Assembly: GCA_963730405.1 (NCBI GenBank)
Contig: CAVSRW010000012.1
Span: 1 to 64,000, forward strand
Length of the DNA: 64,000 bases
Direction: 5' to 3'
Source: Gaiellasilicea sp963730405
Lineage (GTDB): Bacteria; Actinomycetota; Thermoleophilia; Gaiellales; Gaiellaceae
Shown here: positions 8,108 to 16,336 of the stretch, one piece after another
Layout of the letters: the number at the start of each line of letters is the position of its first letter
How positions within the stretch are numbered: the stretch's first letter is position 1
The notes under the pieces: model-generated
Seen by the model: only the letters and a program-made list of their open reading frames with translations
The model's database searches: none
What the model was told of the DNA's origin: nothing
Made by a program: the position numbers and the translations under genes

Positions 8108-9306
8108 TGGAGGCGCGGACGGCGTCGCGGTGGCCCATGCCCGGCTGGCGCGTGTGGGCGCTGCTGCCGGTCGTCCTGCTGGCGCTCGCCGTGGGCGGCT
8201 TCGTCGCCTCCGGCTCCTCGCTCGTAAACCTGATCGGCGCCAACGCTCCGCAGCCGGACGAGTTCGACGTCCGCCGGGTCGAGTTCGAGCCGGGTCAGAT
8301 CAAGGTCCGCGTCACGAACCCGCAGCAGGACGACCTCACGATCGCCTCGGTGACGGTCGACGACGCGATCGTCCCATTCGAGCTCGACGGCCCGCAGACG
8401 CTCGGCCGGCTGCGCTCGAGCACGGTGGTGATTCCCTACCGCTGGGTGCGTGACGAGCCGATCGCGGTCGGGATCACGAGCTCGACCGGGATCGAGACCG
8501 TCGAGGAGATCGCGGCTGCCGTGGAGACCCCCGGCGTCGACGGCAGCAGCATCCTCGGCTACGGGATCATCGGCTTCCTGGTCGGCGTGCTTCCGGTGGC
8601 GCTCGGCCTGCTCTGGCTCCCGTCGCTGCGACGGATCGACCAGCGCTGGCTGACCGGCTTCATGGCGCTGACCGCCGGCCTGCTCTCGTTCCTCGGAGTC
8701 GAGGCTCTCTTCGAGGCGTTCGAGCTGCAGACGGCCGTGCCGGAGGCGTTCGGCGGCCCAGGCCTCGTCCTGCTCGGCGTCGCCGTCAGCTTCCTGACGA
8801 TGACGTTCGTCTCGTCGCGGTTCTCGAGCGGCGCCAACGGCGCGCTCGGCGGGCTCGCGCTCGCGACGCTCGTCGCCATCGGGATCGGCGTGCACAACTT
8901 CGGCGAGGGCCTGGCGATCGGGACGTCATTCGCCTTCGGCCAGCTGACGCTCGGCTCGTTCCTGATCGTCGGCTTCATGATCCACAACATCACCGAGGGG
9001 CTCGGGATCGCGGCGCCCGCCGCGGAGGAGAAGGAAGCAACGCCGTCGCTCGCGCGACTCGCAGCGCTGGCGCTGATCGCCGGCGGGCCGGCGATCCTCG
9101 GAGCCTGGATGGGCGGTTTCGTCGCCAACGATGTGCTCGCGATCCTCTTCTTCGGCGCTGCCGCCGGCGCCGCCTTCGAGGTCGTCGCGGAGGTCGTCCG
9201 CTACGTTCAGCGGCGCGACCCGGCGGGGCTGCGTTCCGGGATCGCGGTCGCCGGCTTCCTCGCCGGAATCGCGATCATGTACGTCACCGGCCTCATCGCC
9301 GGCTGA
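8107..9306 (+). CDS. ZIP family metal transporter with an extracytoplasmic N-terminal domain
   Basis: The 399-residue protein has one N-terminal membrane segment (residues about 13-35), then about 110 residues of predicted beta-rich extracytoplasmic domain (VRRVEFEPGQIKVRVTN onward). About eight membrane helices follow. The ZIP metal-pathway motifs are present: HNFGEGLAIG near residue 263 and HNITEGLG near residue 296. ZIP proteins import Zn, Fe or Mn. The ATG at 8107 shares its A with the oxidase stop, so the two are translationally coupled. The N-terminal domain is not part of the core ZIP fold; it may dock the oxidase or bind metal, which is inference. Confidence 0.85.
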   Translation: MEARTASRWPMPGWRVWALLPVVLLALAVGGFVASGSSLVNLIGANAPQPDEFDVRRVEFEPGQIKVRVTNPQQDDLTIASVTVDDAIVPFELDGPQTLGRLRSSTVVIPYRWVRDEPIAVGITSSTGIETVEEIAAAVETPGVDGSSILGYGIIGFLVGVLPVALGLLWLPSLRRIDQRWLTGFMALTAGLLSFLGVEALFEAFELQTAVPEAFGGPGLVLLGVAVSFLTMTFVSSRFSSGANGALGGLALATLVAIGIGVHNFGEGLAIGTSFAFGQLTLGSFLIVGFMIHNITEGLGIAAPAAEEKEATPSLARLAALALIAGGPAILGAWMGGFVANDVLAILFFGAAAGAAFEVVAEVVRYVQRRDPAGLRSGIAVAGFLAGIAIMYVTGLIAG

Positions 9307-9413
9307 TCCCGGCGCTCGCGATCACGCTCGGGTTCACGCCTGCGCTCGCGCTCGTGGCCTTGACCGCTGCCGCTCCGAGTGGGAGGTTGCGCCCGTCAAC
9401 GAGAGGAGGGGAA

Positions 9414-10232
9414 ATGCGCAAGGCAGTTCTCCTGAGCGCCCTGGCGCTCACTGCGGCTTTGTTGGCCACCGGCGCGGTGCATGCGATCACCTTCGGCGAG
9501 AACGACAACGGGCGGCACCCGTTCGTCGGCTCGCTCGTGGTCGAGTTCGAAGGCGACAAGTTCCAGGGGTGCTCCGGAACACTCGTCTCGCCGACGGTCT
9601 TCCTCACGGCGGGGCACTGCCTCGTCGGCCTCGAGGAGAGCGGCATCACAGGCGTGTGGGTGACCTTCGACGAGGTGATCGACGCCGATGCGAACGGCGT
9701 CGTCGATGCCGGCGTCACGCTGCTGGGCGGCGTGGGGCACGTCGACCCTGAGTGGGGGTTCCCGGGCCTAGGCGGCAACGCGGCCGATCCGCACGACCTC
9801 GCGGTCTTCGTGCTGAACGCGCCGGCCGTTATGGGCTCGTACGGGCAGTTGCCCGCCGCGGGGCTCGTCGACCGGCTCGACAAGCGCACGACGCGGTTCA
9901 CGACGGTCGGCTACGGGACCGTTCGCGACGACAAGAGGGGCGCCTCGAAGTCGTTCCAGCCCGGGACGCGGAGGAAGATGGCGACGCAGGAGCTGCTCTC
10001 GGTCTCGGGTCCGTGGGCGACCTTCTCGATGAACCCGTCCACGGGGAGCGGCGGCACCTGCTTCGGCGACTCCGGCGGCCCCCACTTCGTCGGCGCCGGA
10101 GCGGCCGAGACGCGGGTCGTGGTCGCGGTCACGGTCACCGGAGACCGCTTCTGCCGGGCAACCGACAAGACGTACCGGGTGGACACGCCGCAGGCGCGGG
10201 CGTTCCTGGACGACTTCGTGCCGTTGCCGTAG
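9414..10232 (+). CDS. Secreted trypsin-like serine protease
   Basis: A clear signal peptide (residues 1-24, ending near VHA) is followed by a chymotrypsin-fold protease. The triad is visible: His in LTAGHC near residue 64, Asp in DPHDLAVF near 129 and Ser in CFGDSGGPHF near 224. Length (272) is normal. The strong GGAGG at 9405-9409 fixes the ATG at 9414. It stands alone between the ZIP gene and convergent glycan genes. Substrate is unknown. An SSI-like inhibitor gene at 15865 encodes a possible partner, which is speculative. Confidence 0.9.
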   Translation: MRKAVLLSALALTAALLATGAVHAITFGENDNGRHPFVGSLVVEFEGDKFQGCSGTLVSPTVFLTAGHCLVGLEESGITGVWVTFDEVIDADANGVVDAGVTLLGGVGHVDPEWGFPGLGGNAADPHDLAVFVLNAPAVMGSYGQLPAAGLVDRLDKRTTRFTTVGYGTVRDDKRGASKSFQPGTRRKMATQELLSVSGPWATFSMNPSTGSGGTCFGDSGGPHFVGAGAAETRVVVAVTVTGDRFCRATDKTYRVDTPQARAFLDDFVPLP

Positions 10233-10260
10233 GCGCTCTGCGCAGGCGCGCCGTCCGCCG

Positions 10261-11688
10261 TCAGGCGGCGCGCCTTCGTAGCAGCCGCGCGCGCTCCTCG
10301 GGCAGGAAGAAGCCGAGCAGCAGCAGGGCGAGCGGGTACGCGAGCGTGAGCGCGAGGGCGGCGGCGAGGCCTCCGACCGCTTCGCCGAGGAGGAGGAGTC
10401 CGACCGCGGCTGCGACGGCGGTCAGAACGCGCCGCCACTGGTACGGCACGGGGAAGACGCGCTGTGCGTACCACGTCATCCCGAGGAACATGACGACGTA
10501 CGCGACGACTGTCGCGACCGCGGCGCCCATGATCCCGTAGGCCGGGATCAGGATCAGGTTCAGCGCCACGTTGACGACAGCCGCGAGCCCGGTGATCGCC
10601 CAGTTGAACTGCGTCCGCTTCGCGCGTCCGACGCCGATCGCCATCACGATGTACGCGGCGTAGGCCATGCCGCCGAACGCGAGCGGGGCGACGACGCGCT
10701 CGCCCTCGTAGAACTCCGGCTGCGTGAGCAGCCGCACGAGCCACGGCGCCAGCAGTCCGAGCGCCAGCGCGAGCCACGAGGCGACGACGACGAGGTACGT
10801 GAGCACGAATGCGTACGTCCGCTTCGCCTCGCCGTCGTCCTCGATCGAGTACGCGAACGCCGGCCAGGCCATCCGGAAGGCGGTCAGCAGCAGCACCATC
10901 GCCGACGCGATCCGGACGCCGATCTCGTAGAGCCCGACCTCCTCGATGCTCGCGAGGTGGACGAGGAAGAAGCGGTCGCTGAAGTTGACGGCGATCAGCG
11001 CCAGCGCAGCCGGGACGAGGGGGAGGCCGAAGCGGTTCATCTCCCGCAGAAGCGGGCGTGAGAACTCGAGCCCGAGCTGCTCCCGGTGCACGACCAGGAG
11101 GGCGAGGTAGATCACGAGCGTTCCGGTGAAGTTCCCGACGATGACCCCGAGCGCGCCCTGCTCCCAGACCACGACGAGCAGGATCGTGGCGGCGACCGTG
11201 AACGCGATGTTGGCGAGGCTGGCGGCGACGAAGGCGGTGGAGCGCTCCTCGGCGCGGAAGAGCGACGTCAGCTGCTCGTAGTTCATCTGCGCCCAGACGC
11301 CGACGAAGCCGGCGCGGACGAGGTTCGCGTCGTCGAGGCCGAGCAGGTCTGCGATCGGCTCGGCGAGGAGGACGCCGGCGACGAGCCCGGCGGTCGCGCT
11401 CGCCATCGTGAACCAGAACGACGTGCGGACGACGAGCCGCCGGTGCGCCGGATCCTGCGAGTCGAAGTAGAAGCGGAAGAATGCGGACGAGATGCCGGCG
11501 CGCAGGATCGTCACGAGCACGGCCGAGAGCGCCACGATCAGGCCGACTGCGCCGAGGTCCGCTGTGTCGAGGTAGCGCGTGTAGAGCGGGAGCAGGAAGA
11601 CGGCGAGGATGCGCGAGACGATCCCGCCGAAGCCGTACACGGCCGAGTGGCGGCCGAGCCGCTTCATCTGGGCGGCGAGCGACGTCAT
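10261..11688 (-). CDS. Wzx-type polysaccharide flippase (MOP superfamily)
   Basis: The 475-residue protein is polytopic with 12-14 hydrophobic segments and an N-terminus (YGFGGIVSRILAVFLLPLYT) typical of oligosaccharide flippases of the MOP/MATE superfamily. These move undecaprenol-linked glycan units to the outer face of the membrane. The upstream GT4 gene ends directly before its ATG with no gap, so both are in one minus-strand operon. No frameshift or unusual composition. Confidence 0.85.
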   Translation of the reverse strand: MTSLAAQMKRLGRHSAVYGFGGIVSRILAVFLLPLYTRYLDTADLGAVGLIVALSAVLVTILRAGISSAFFRFYFDSQDPAHRRLVVRTSFWFTMASATAGLVAGVLLAEPIADLLGLDDANLVRAGFVGVWAQMNYEQLTSLFRAEERSTAFVAASLANIAFTVAATILLVVVWEQGALGVIVGNFTGTLVIYLALLVVHREQLGLEFSRPLLREMNRFGLPLVPAALALIAVNFSDRFFLVHLASIEEVGLYEIGVRIASAMVLLLTAFRMAWPAFAYSIEDDGEAKRTYAFVLTYLVVVASWLALALGLLAPWLVRLLTQPEFYEGERVVAPLAFGGMAYAAYIVMAIGVGRAKRTQFNWAITGLAAVVNVALNLILIPAYGIMGAAVATVVAYVVMFLGMTWYAQRVFPVPYQWRRVLTAVAAAVGLLLLGEAVGGLAAALALTLAYPLALLLLGFFLPEERARLLRRRAA

Positions 11689-12642
11689 CTAGAGACGACG
11701 GTAGAGGTCGAGCAGGCGGTCGGCGACCCGCTCGACGTCGTGGACGCGCTCCACGTAGGCGCGCGAGGCGGCGCCGAGCTCGCGGCGGCGGGCGGCGTCG
11801 GCGACGAGCGGGCGGAGCGCCTCGCGCAGCGTCTCGGCCGTCGCGGAGACGAGCGGGACGCGCGTCCCGAACGCCTCCTCCGTCCGCCTGACCGCCTCGT
11901 CGTGAAGGAAGGTGACGACGGGCTTGCCGAGCGCCATCGCCTCGATCGCGAAGAGCCCGTACCAGCCGGCGTTCAGCTGGTCGACGACGATGTCGGCCGC
12001 GCGGTAGCGCTCGAACGCCTCGTCGTGGTGCAGGCCCTCGACGAGCTCGAGCTCGGCGTCGAGCCCTTCGACCGCCGCGAGCACGTGCTCGGTCCCCTTG
12101 CGTCGCCGCGACGAGGGTGCGTGGACGATCAGCGGCCGCTCCCGGTCGGACGGCGGCGCGGGCTGGATCCGGCCGAGGTCGACGCCGGGCGGGATCACCT
12201 CGGCCTCCGGCACCCAGCGGATCGCGTCGTAGCTGCCGACGACCTGCGCGCCGGCCTGCTTGCCGTAGGCGAGCTGCTCCGGCGTCTTGCCGCGGATGTC
12301 CGAGCCGAGGTAGTGCATGACCGACTTCTTCCTCGTCGCGCGGAGCAGCGGGAACTGGAGCCGCTTCGGCACGAGCGTCAGCCCGAAGTGGAAGTGGAAG
12401 ACGTCCGTGCGCGGCAGCAGCCGGGCGAACGCGGCCCACTGCTTCGCCTGCCGACTTAGCAACAGACTGTTGCTTGGAGCGTCGAGCGACCAGTCCGCCT
12501 CCGGGTGCAGCTTGTAGCGCTCGAAGACGACGAGCCGGGCATCGACGCCGCGGCGCCGCAGCGCCTCGGTGTTCGTCCACGGAACGCCGGCCGTGTTGAC
12601 CGGGCAGAGGGTGACCCGGAGCGGGTGGGCTCGACTCGGCAT
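11689..12642 (-). CDS. GT4-type glycosyltransferase
   Basis: This 317-residue protein has a GT-B fold. The C-terminal nucleotide-sugar half shows IVHAPSSRRRKGTEHVL, then the acceptor/donor motif YGLFAIEAMALGKPVV near residue 230, where GT4 enzymes carry the E-x7-E pair. The N-terminal half is short, with VFHFHFG and MHYLGSDIRG. It transfers a sugar to a lipid-linked glycan on the cytoplasmic side. The start at 12642 lies inside the 3' arm of the large inverted repeat at 12628-12783, and the flippase follows without a gap. Confidence 0.8.
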   Translation of the reverse strand: MPSRAHPLRVTLCPVNTAGVPWTNTEALRRRGVDARLVVFERYKLHPEADWSLDAPSNSLLLSRQAKQWAAFARLLPRTDVFHFHFGLTLVPKRLQFPLLRATRKKSVMHYLGSDIRGKTPEQLAYGKQAGAQVVGSYDAIRWVPEAEVIPPGVDLGRIQPAPPSDRERPLIVHAPSSRRRKGTEHVLAAVEGLDAELELVEGLHHDEAFERYRAADIVVDQLNAGWYGLFAIEAMALGKPVVTFLHDEAVRRTEEAFGTRVPLVSATAETLREALRPLVADAARRRELGAASRAYVERVHDVERVADRLLDLYRRL

Positions 12643-12783
12643 GGAGCCTGAGTCGTCGGACGCGCCGAGCGGCGCGATGCTGCGTCCTCAGTCGCGTCCA
12701 TATGTCTCATAGGACGCTCCCTGCGTCCTTGCCTCGCACCGCCCGGCGCGCCCCGCCGACGAGCCCTCCCGAGCGAGCCCCGC
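12628..12783 (-). repeat. About 156-bp imperfect inverted repeat, copy A
   Basis: Read on the minus strand, the unit has a left arm (GCTCGCTCGG...), a conserved block GCAAGGACGCAGGGAGCG, a small hairpin GCGTCC-TATG-AGA-CATA-T-GGACGC, a second conserved block CGCGACTGAGGACGC, and a right arm complementary to the left (ends GGGCTCG and CGAGCCC). It fills the gap between the ATP-grasp stop (12784) and the GT4 gene, and its right arm includes the GT4 start codon. The central blocks recur at 38690-38740 with a different but equally paired hairpin. It could be a structured leader RNA or a MITE-like repeat. Confidence 0.6.
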
Positions 12784-13842
12784 TCAGCCACGCGCGTGCG
12801 CGCGCGAGTCGACCACCGGGCCGTCGAAGTCGACCTGGTCGAAGTAGCGCAGGCTCGCCCGCCCCGGCTGGATCCGCGAGCGCAGCGCCGCGAGCTCCTC
12901 GTCCGAGATCTCGCCGAGCGCGCGCTTGACGCCGAGATAGGGGAGGTTGAGGTCGTCCTGGTAGACGATCGTCGAGATCCGCGGGTTGATCTCGATCACG
13001 TGCTCGCCCACGAGCTGGATGTTGAAGAACCACTCGATCGCGAGCTCCTCGACGAGCTTGTCCGCGGTCTCCATCAGCTCCTCGTCCTCGAGCGTGACGA
13101 AGTACATGGCGAGCCCCGCCCGCATCGCCTCGCGCGTCTTCGGGTGGCCGAGCACGACGCGCTCGCCGTCGGCGATCCCGTCGATCGTGCGCTCGCCGCC
13201 GGTGGCGAGCTCCATCACGAGCAGGTCGGGCCCGCCCTCGTTCGGGAGCAGCTCGACCGCCTCCTCGAGCCGCATCGCGACCGAGCCCGGGCGCTCGTTC
13301 AGCAGCTGGTGCGCGCGGTCGACGGTCGGATCGAGGATGCGGAAGCCGCGGGAGCCGGAGGAGAAGACGGGCTTGAAGCAGACCGGGCGGTCGGGGTAGC
13401 CGAGCTCCTCGGCCGCAGCCGCGACCTCGGCGGCGCCGTTGACGCGTCGGAAGTCGGGCCCCTTGACGCCGAGCCGCTGCAGCAGGGCGTAGGTCTCCGC
13501 CTTGTCGTTGGAGCGGTGGATCGTGTCCGGCGACGAGACCAGCACCGGCACGGGGAAGCGGTCCCGGTGCGCGGCGAGCCCTTCGAGGTCGAAGGACGAC
13601 TGCGGCAGGACGACGTCGACTCCCTCGCGCTCGACGACGTCCAGCATCGCGTCGGCGAAGCCGGGGTCGGAGCCGGCGGGGACGAGGTGGAAGGCATCGG
13701 CGAGGTGCCCGCCGACCGAGCGCCGGCTCATGTCGGTGCCGACGATGCGGACGCTGCGCTCGCCGTTCGCGCGCAGGCCCTTCAGCAGCGCGGCCGTCCC
13801 GGGCGCGCCGGACGCGCTGACGAGGACGGTGACGTCCTTCAA
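12784..13842 (-). CDS. ATP-grasp domain ligase, CarB/PylC-like
   Basis: The 352-residue protein starts with a Rossmann-like domain (VTVLVSASGAPGTAALLKGL) and continues into an ATP-grasp fold: VCFKPVFSSGSRGFRIL near residue 155 (ATP-binding lysine and glycine loop) and HVIEINPRIS near residue 285 (metal-binding Glu/Asn). It resembles the carbamoyl-phosphate-synthase-like ligases found in surface-glycan clusters. Such enzymes join a carboxylate to an amine via an acyl phosphate; the substrates are unknown. Its TTG start at 13842 overlaps the preceding stop as TTGA, which decides the start. Confidence 0.8.
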   Translation of the reverse strand: MKDVTVLVSASGAPGTAALLKGLRANGERSVRIVGTDMSRRSVGGHLADAFHLVPAGSDPGFADAMLDVVEREGVDVVLPQSSFDLEGLAAHRDRFPVPVLVSSPDTIHRSNDKAETYALLQRLGVKGPDFRRVNGAAEVAAAAEELGYPDRPVCFKPVFSSGSRGFRILDPTVDRAHQLLNERPGSVAMRLEEAVELLPNEGGPDLLVMELATGGERTIDGIADGERVVLGHPKTREAMRAGLAMYFVTLEDEELMETADKLVEELAIEWFFNIQLVGEHVIEINPRISTIVYQDDLNLPYLGVKRALGEISDEELAALRSRIQPGRASLRYFDQVDFDGPVVDSRAHARG

Positions 13843-14480
13843 GAGAGGTCGATCCTGTCTGCTGCTAGCTGGTCGAGGCGGCGTTCCTTCTCCTCCTCGA
13901 GCATCGCGCGCATCGTCTCGCCCATGCGCGTGCCCGGGTAGACCCAGATCTCGGGGTGCGTCAGCAGCTGCAGCCACGGGAACGCGCCGGCGCGCAGCTC
14001 CTCGTGCGGGCAGCCCGAGCGCCAGTGCTGGTTCGAGTCGGAGCGGTACGTCTCGGGGTCGAACCACGGCGACTCCATCACGTTGATCGCGCCCTCGACG
14101 GGCGCACGCATGTACTCGGGGTCGGGGTTGTGCCAGGCGACGACCGGGTCGAAGCGGTCGTCGAGGTCGAGGCGCGGGTAGACGGCGTGCAGGCCGACGC
14201 GGTGGCCGAGCTCCCGCAGCCGCCCGAGCGCGTGCTCGCCCTCGTGCGAGCCCAGGTTGTAGAAGACGGAGCCGGTCATCAGGAAGTAGGTCGCCTGCGC
14301 GCCCGCGTCCGCCTCGAGCTCGGCCATCCGGAGCGCCGCGTCGAGCGAGAGGTCGACGTCGTGGCGCAGGATCACCGTGTCGGCCTCCGGCGAGCCTTCG
14401 AAGAACGCAAATCGGTAGCCGCCGGCCCGCGCCGACTCGATCAGCTCGCTGTAGTGGTCGAGGTCGAACGCGCAGCTCAT
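13839..14480 (-). CDS. Polysaccharide deacetylase-like protein
   Basis: The 213-residue protein carries VILRHDVDLSLDAALRM near residue 37, where RHDVD matches the NodB-type Asp-Asp metal motif, and further His residues in LGHRVGLHAVYPR that could complete the site. It resembles the short polysaccharide-deacetylase-like proteins found next to ATP-grasp genes in glycan clusters, cytoplasmic by lack of a signal peptide. It is coupled to the ATP-grasp gene by a 4-base overlap. Whether it is catalytically active is uncertain. The start at 14480 is chosen because upstream codons run into the palindromic element. Confidence 0.65.
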   Translation of the reverse strand: MSCAFDLDHYSELIESARAGGYRFAFFEGSPEADTVILRHDVDLSLDAALRMAELEADAGAQATYFLMTGSVFYNLGSHEGEHALGRLRELGHRVGLHAVYPRLDLDDRFDPVVAWHNPDPEYMRAPVEGAINVMESPWFDPETYRSDSNQHWRSGCPHEELRAGAFPWLQLLTHPEIWVYPGTRMGETMRAMLEEEKERRLDQLAADRIDLS

Positions 14481-14498
14481 CGAAAGGCCTCTGCAGGC

Positions 14499-14607
14499 GG
14501 ACTTTGTGTTTCTGAAACACAAGCGGCCGTTTCGGCCAACCTTGACCGCTTGTCCAAGCGGTTCCGGGACGACGTGGAGAGTCTTGTGTTTCTGAAACAC
14601 AAAGTCC
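14499..14607. repeat. 109-bp unit bounded by 24-bp perfect inverted repeats
   Basis: The ends are GGACT plus TTGTGTTTCTGAAACACAA (14499-14522) and the exact reverse complement (14584-14607). Each end is itself mostly a 19-bp palindrome. Between them lie two more hairpins, GGCCG-TTT-CGGCC (14524-14536) and ACCGCTT-GTCC-AAGCGGT (14545-14562). The unit occupies almost the whole gap between two minus-strand genes, ending exactly at the ATP-grasp stop codon. There is no coding content. It may be a small non-autonomous mobile unit, or a regulatory site array. Confidence 0.7.
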
Positions 14608-15822
14608 TCACGCCGGCTCCACCTCCACCTTCAGGAGTCGCGCGGCCGCCTCCGCCCGCTGCAGCGCCTCCACGGAGGTCTCTGCGGTCGCGATCACGTA
14701 GCCGCGCCGGTCGCCGTCGAGGCGGACCGGCCGGATCGTCTCGCCGACCTGGAGGTACGTGTCCGCCTGCACGACGCCCTCGGCCTCGAGGACCGGGTCG
14801 AGCGGGCCGATCGAGCGCACCTTCCCGGTCGGCAGGGGCCCGGGGCTGGCGGTCAGGAAGCGGATCGCAAGCGGTTGCTTGAACCTCGGCAGCACGAGCT
14901 CGTCCGGCGCCTCCTCGCCGAGCGCCTGACGCAGAGCGACCTCGACGAGGTCGACGCCGACCGCGTGCCGGACGAGGTCGGCCATCTGGCCGCCGGGGAT
15001 CCGGGCCGCGACCTCGACGACGCGAACGGAGCCGTCGTCCGAGACGATCAGCTGCGGGAAGGCGATCCCGTCACGGAGCCCGAGCGCGTGCACGGCGTGG
15101 ACGGCGACGCGCTCCGCCTCGGCGAGCACGTCGGCGTAGATCGAAGCCGGGTAGACGTGGATCCAGCCGACGCCGAAGCCGATCCCAGGCGGCCTGAGCC
15201 GGTCGGAGAGCGTCAGCGGGAAGGCCACGCCGCCGCGCGCGATCACGATCCCGTTCAGCTCGAGGCCGTCGTGGAACCCCTCGACGATCGCCTCGTCGGT
15301 CGGCGACTCGGCCAGCGCCGCGTGGACGTGGCCGTCGAGCTCGTCCTGCGACTCGACGTAGAAGATCCCGCGCTGTCCGCCCGAGTCGGCCGGCTTGAGC
15401 ACGGCAGGGACGCCGACCACTTCGAGCGCAGCCCGCGCGCTCGCCATGTCGCGGGCTCCGGCGAAGCGCGGCTGGGGCACGCCGGCGTCGGCGAGCGTGC
15501 GCCGCATCGCGATCTTGTGCGTCATCAGGTGCGCCGTCTCGGTTCCGATCCCGGGCAGGCCGAGGGCCTCGGCGACGGCGGCGACGACCGGGACGGCGCG
15601 GTCGGCCGAGACCGTGAGGACGCCGTCGACTGCGTGGCGGCGGGCGACGTCGGTGACGGCGGCGACGTCGGTGAAGTCGACCGCCTCCGCCTCGTCGGCT
15701 GCCTGCAGGCCGAGTGCGTCCGCGTTGCGGTCGACCGCGACGACGCGGTGCCCGAGCTCCTTCGCCCGGAGGATCGCACGGCGCTGGTGGCGCCCGGCGC
15801 CGACGAAGAGGACGGTCTTCAC
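14608..15822 (-). CDS. ATP-grasp domain ligase
   Basis: The 404-residue protein has an N-terminal Rossmann-like domain (VLFVGAGRHQRRAILRAKELG) and an ATP-grasp domain: AVLKPADSGGQRGIFYV near residue 137 and VRVVEVAARIPGGQMADL near 280, the metal-binding strand with Glu and Arg. A C-terminal domain of about 100 residues follows, as in PurK/PurD-like and amino-acid ligases. It would activate a carboxylate with ATP and pass it to an amine. It lies upstream of the 109-bp palindromic unit and the deacetylase/ATP-grasp pair, probably the same transcription unit. Substrate unknown; adding an amino acid to a glycan amine is an inference. Confidence 0.8.
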   Translation of the reverse strand: MKTVLFVGAGRHQRRAILRAKELGHRVVAVDRNADALGLQAADEAEAVDFTDVAAVTDVARRHAVDGVLTVSADRAVPVVAAVAEALGLPGIGTETAHLMTHKIAMRRTLADAGVPQPRFAGARDMASARAALEVVGVPAVLKPADSGGQRGIFYVESQDELDGHVHAALAESPTDEAIVEGFHDGLELNGIVIARGGVAFPLTLSDRLRPPGIGFGVGWIHVYPASIYADVLAEAERVAVHAVHALGLRDGIAFPQLIVSDDGSVRVVEVAARIPGGQMADLVRHAVGVDLVEVALRQALGEEAPDELVLPRFKQPLAIRFLTASPGPLPTGKVRSIGPLDPVLEAEGVVQADTYLQVGETIRPVRLDGDRRGYVIATAETSVEALQRAEAAARLLKVEVEPA

Positions 15823-15864
15823 GTCGCGCGCGATCGTATCCGGCCCCTCGGGCCGGGGCGCGCG

Positions 15865-16299
15865 CTACGAGCCGGACGAGCCGGGAGCCATCCCGGGCAC
15901 GAGGAAGCCGAGCCTCTTCGCGCGCGAGATCTCGCAGCCGTTCCGGAGCGTGAGCATCACCCAGATGCGGCTGCCGCGGTGCGTGCCGGCGATGAGCGCC
16001 TCCTGCGGGCCGCCGTACTGATCGGTGCAGACCAGGTCGTCGCGCAGCGGAGCGAACGGCTGCTTCATCGCCCCGAGCTGGCGGCAGGCCGCGGCGCGTC
16101 GCAGCAGCGTCCCTCCCACGGGGTCGCAGCGGAGCGTCCACTTGTCGGGAGGCCCGGACCCGCGGCCCTCCGACCAGACCGAGATCTGCAGCGAGGTGCC
16201 CGACGCCACCGTGGAGACGCTCTCCGCGCCCGATGCGGTCTGCCCCGCGCCGCAGCCGACCGACGCAGCGAGAAGGGCGATGAGCAAGGCCGCGCGCAT
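15865..16299 (-). CDS. SSI-like (subtilisin-inhibitor-family) lipoprotein
   Basis: A lipoprotein signal (MRAALLIALLAASVGCGAG, Cys at about residue 16) precedes a roughly 125-residue domain resembling Streptomyces subtilisin inhibitor proteins: WTLRCDPVGGTL, then AACRQLG, then LVCTDQYGGPQEALIAGTHR and RNGCEI. Four cysteines would form the two SSI disulfides. SSI proteins block subtilisin- or trypsin-like proteases outside the cell; some relatives have lost activity. The start at 16299 is chosen for the signal peptide; the longer open frame upstream overlaps the divergent epimerase and is unlikely to be used. Confidence 0.75.
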   Translation of the reverse strand: MRAALLIALLAASVGCGAGQTASGAESVSTVASGTSLQISVWSEGRGSGPPDKWTLRCDPVGGTLLRRAAACRQLGAMKQPFAPLRDDLVCTDQYGGPQEALIAGTHRGSRIWVMLTLRNGCEISRAKRLGFLVPGMAPGSSGS

Positions 16300-16324
16300 G
16301 CCGGGAGGGAGGCTAGCGCGCCGG

Positions 16325-16336
16325 TAGACTCGCCGC
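16325..16336 (+). promoter_or_regulatory. TAGACT -10 element, leaderless type
   Basis: TAGACT at 16325-16330 lies six bases before the GTG start at 16337, with no Shine-Dalgarno sequence between. The arrangement TAGACT-CGCCGC-GTG is nearly identical to TAGACT-CGCCTC-GTG at 38798. No strong -35 is seen. Confidence 0.45.

Noticed and set aside
14504..14522. Reading the 19-bp palindrome as a ParB parS site
   Set aside because: The arms GTTTC and GAAAC agree, but parS has four central bases (ACGT) and this has one, and copies are intragenic and not near an origin.
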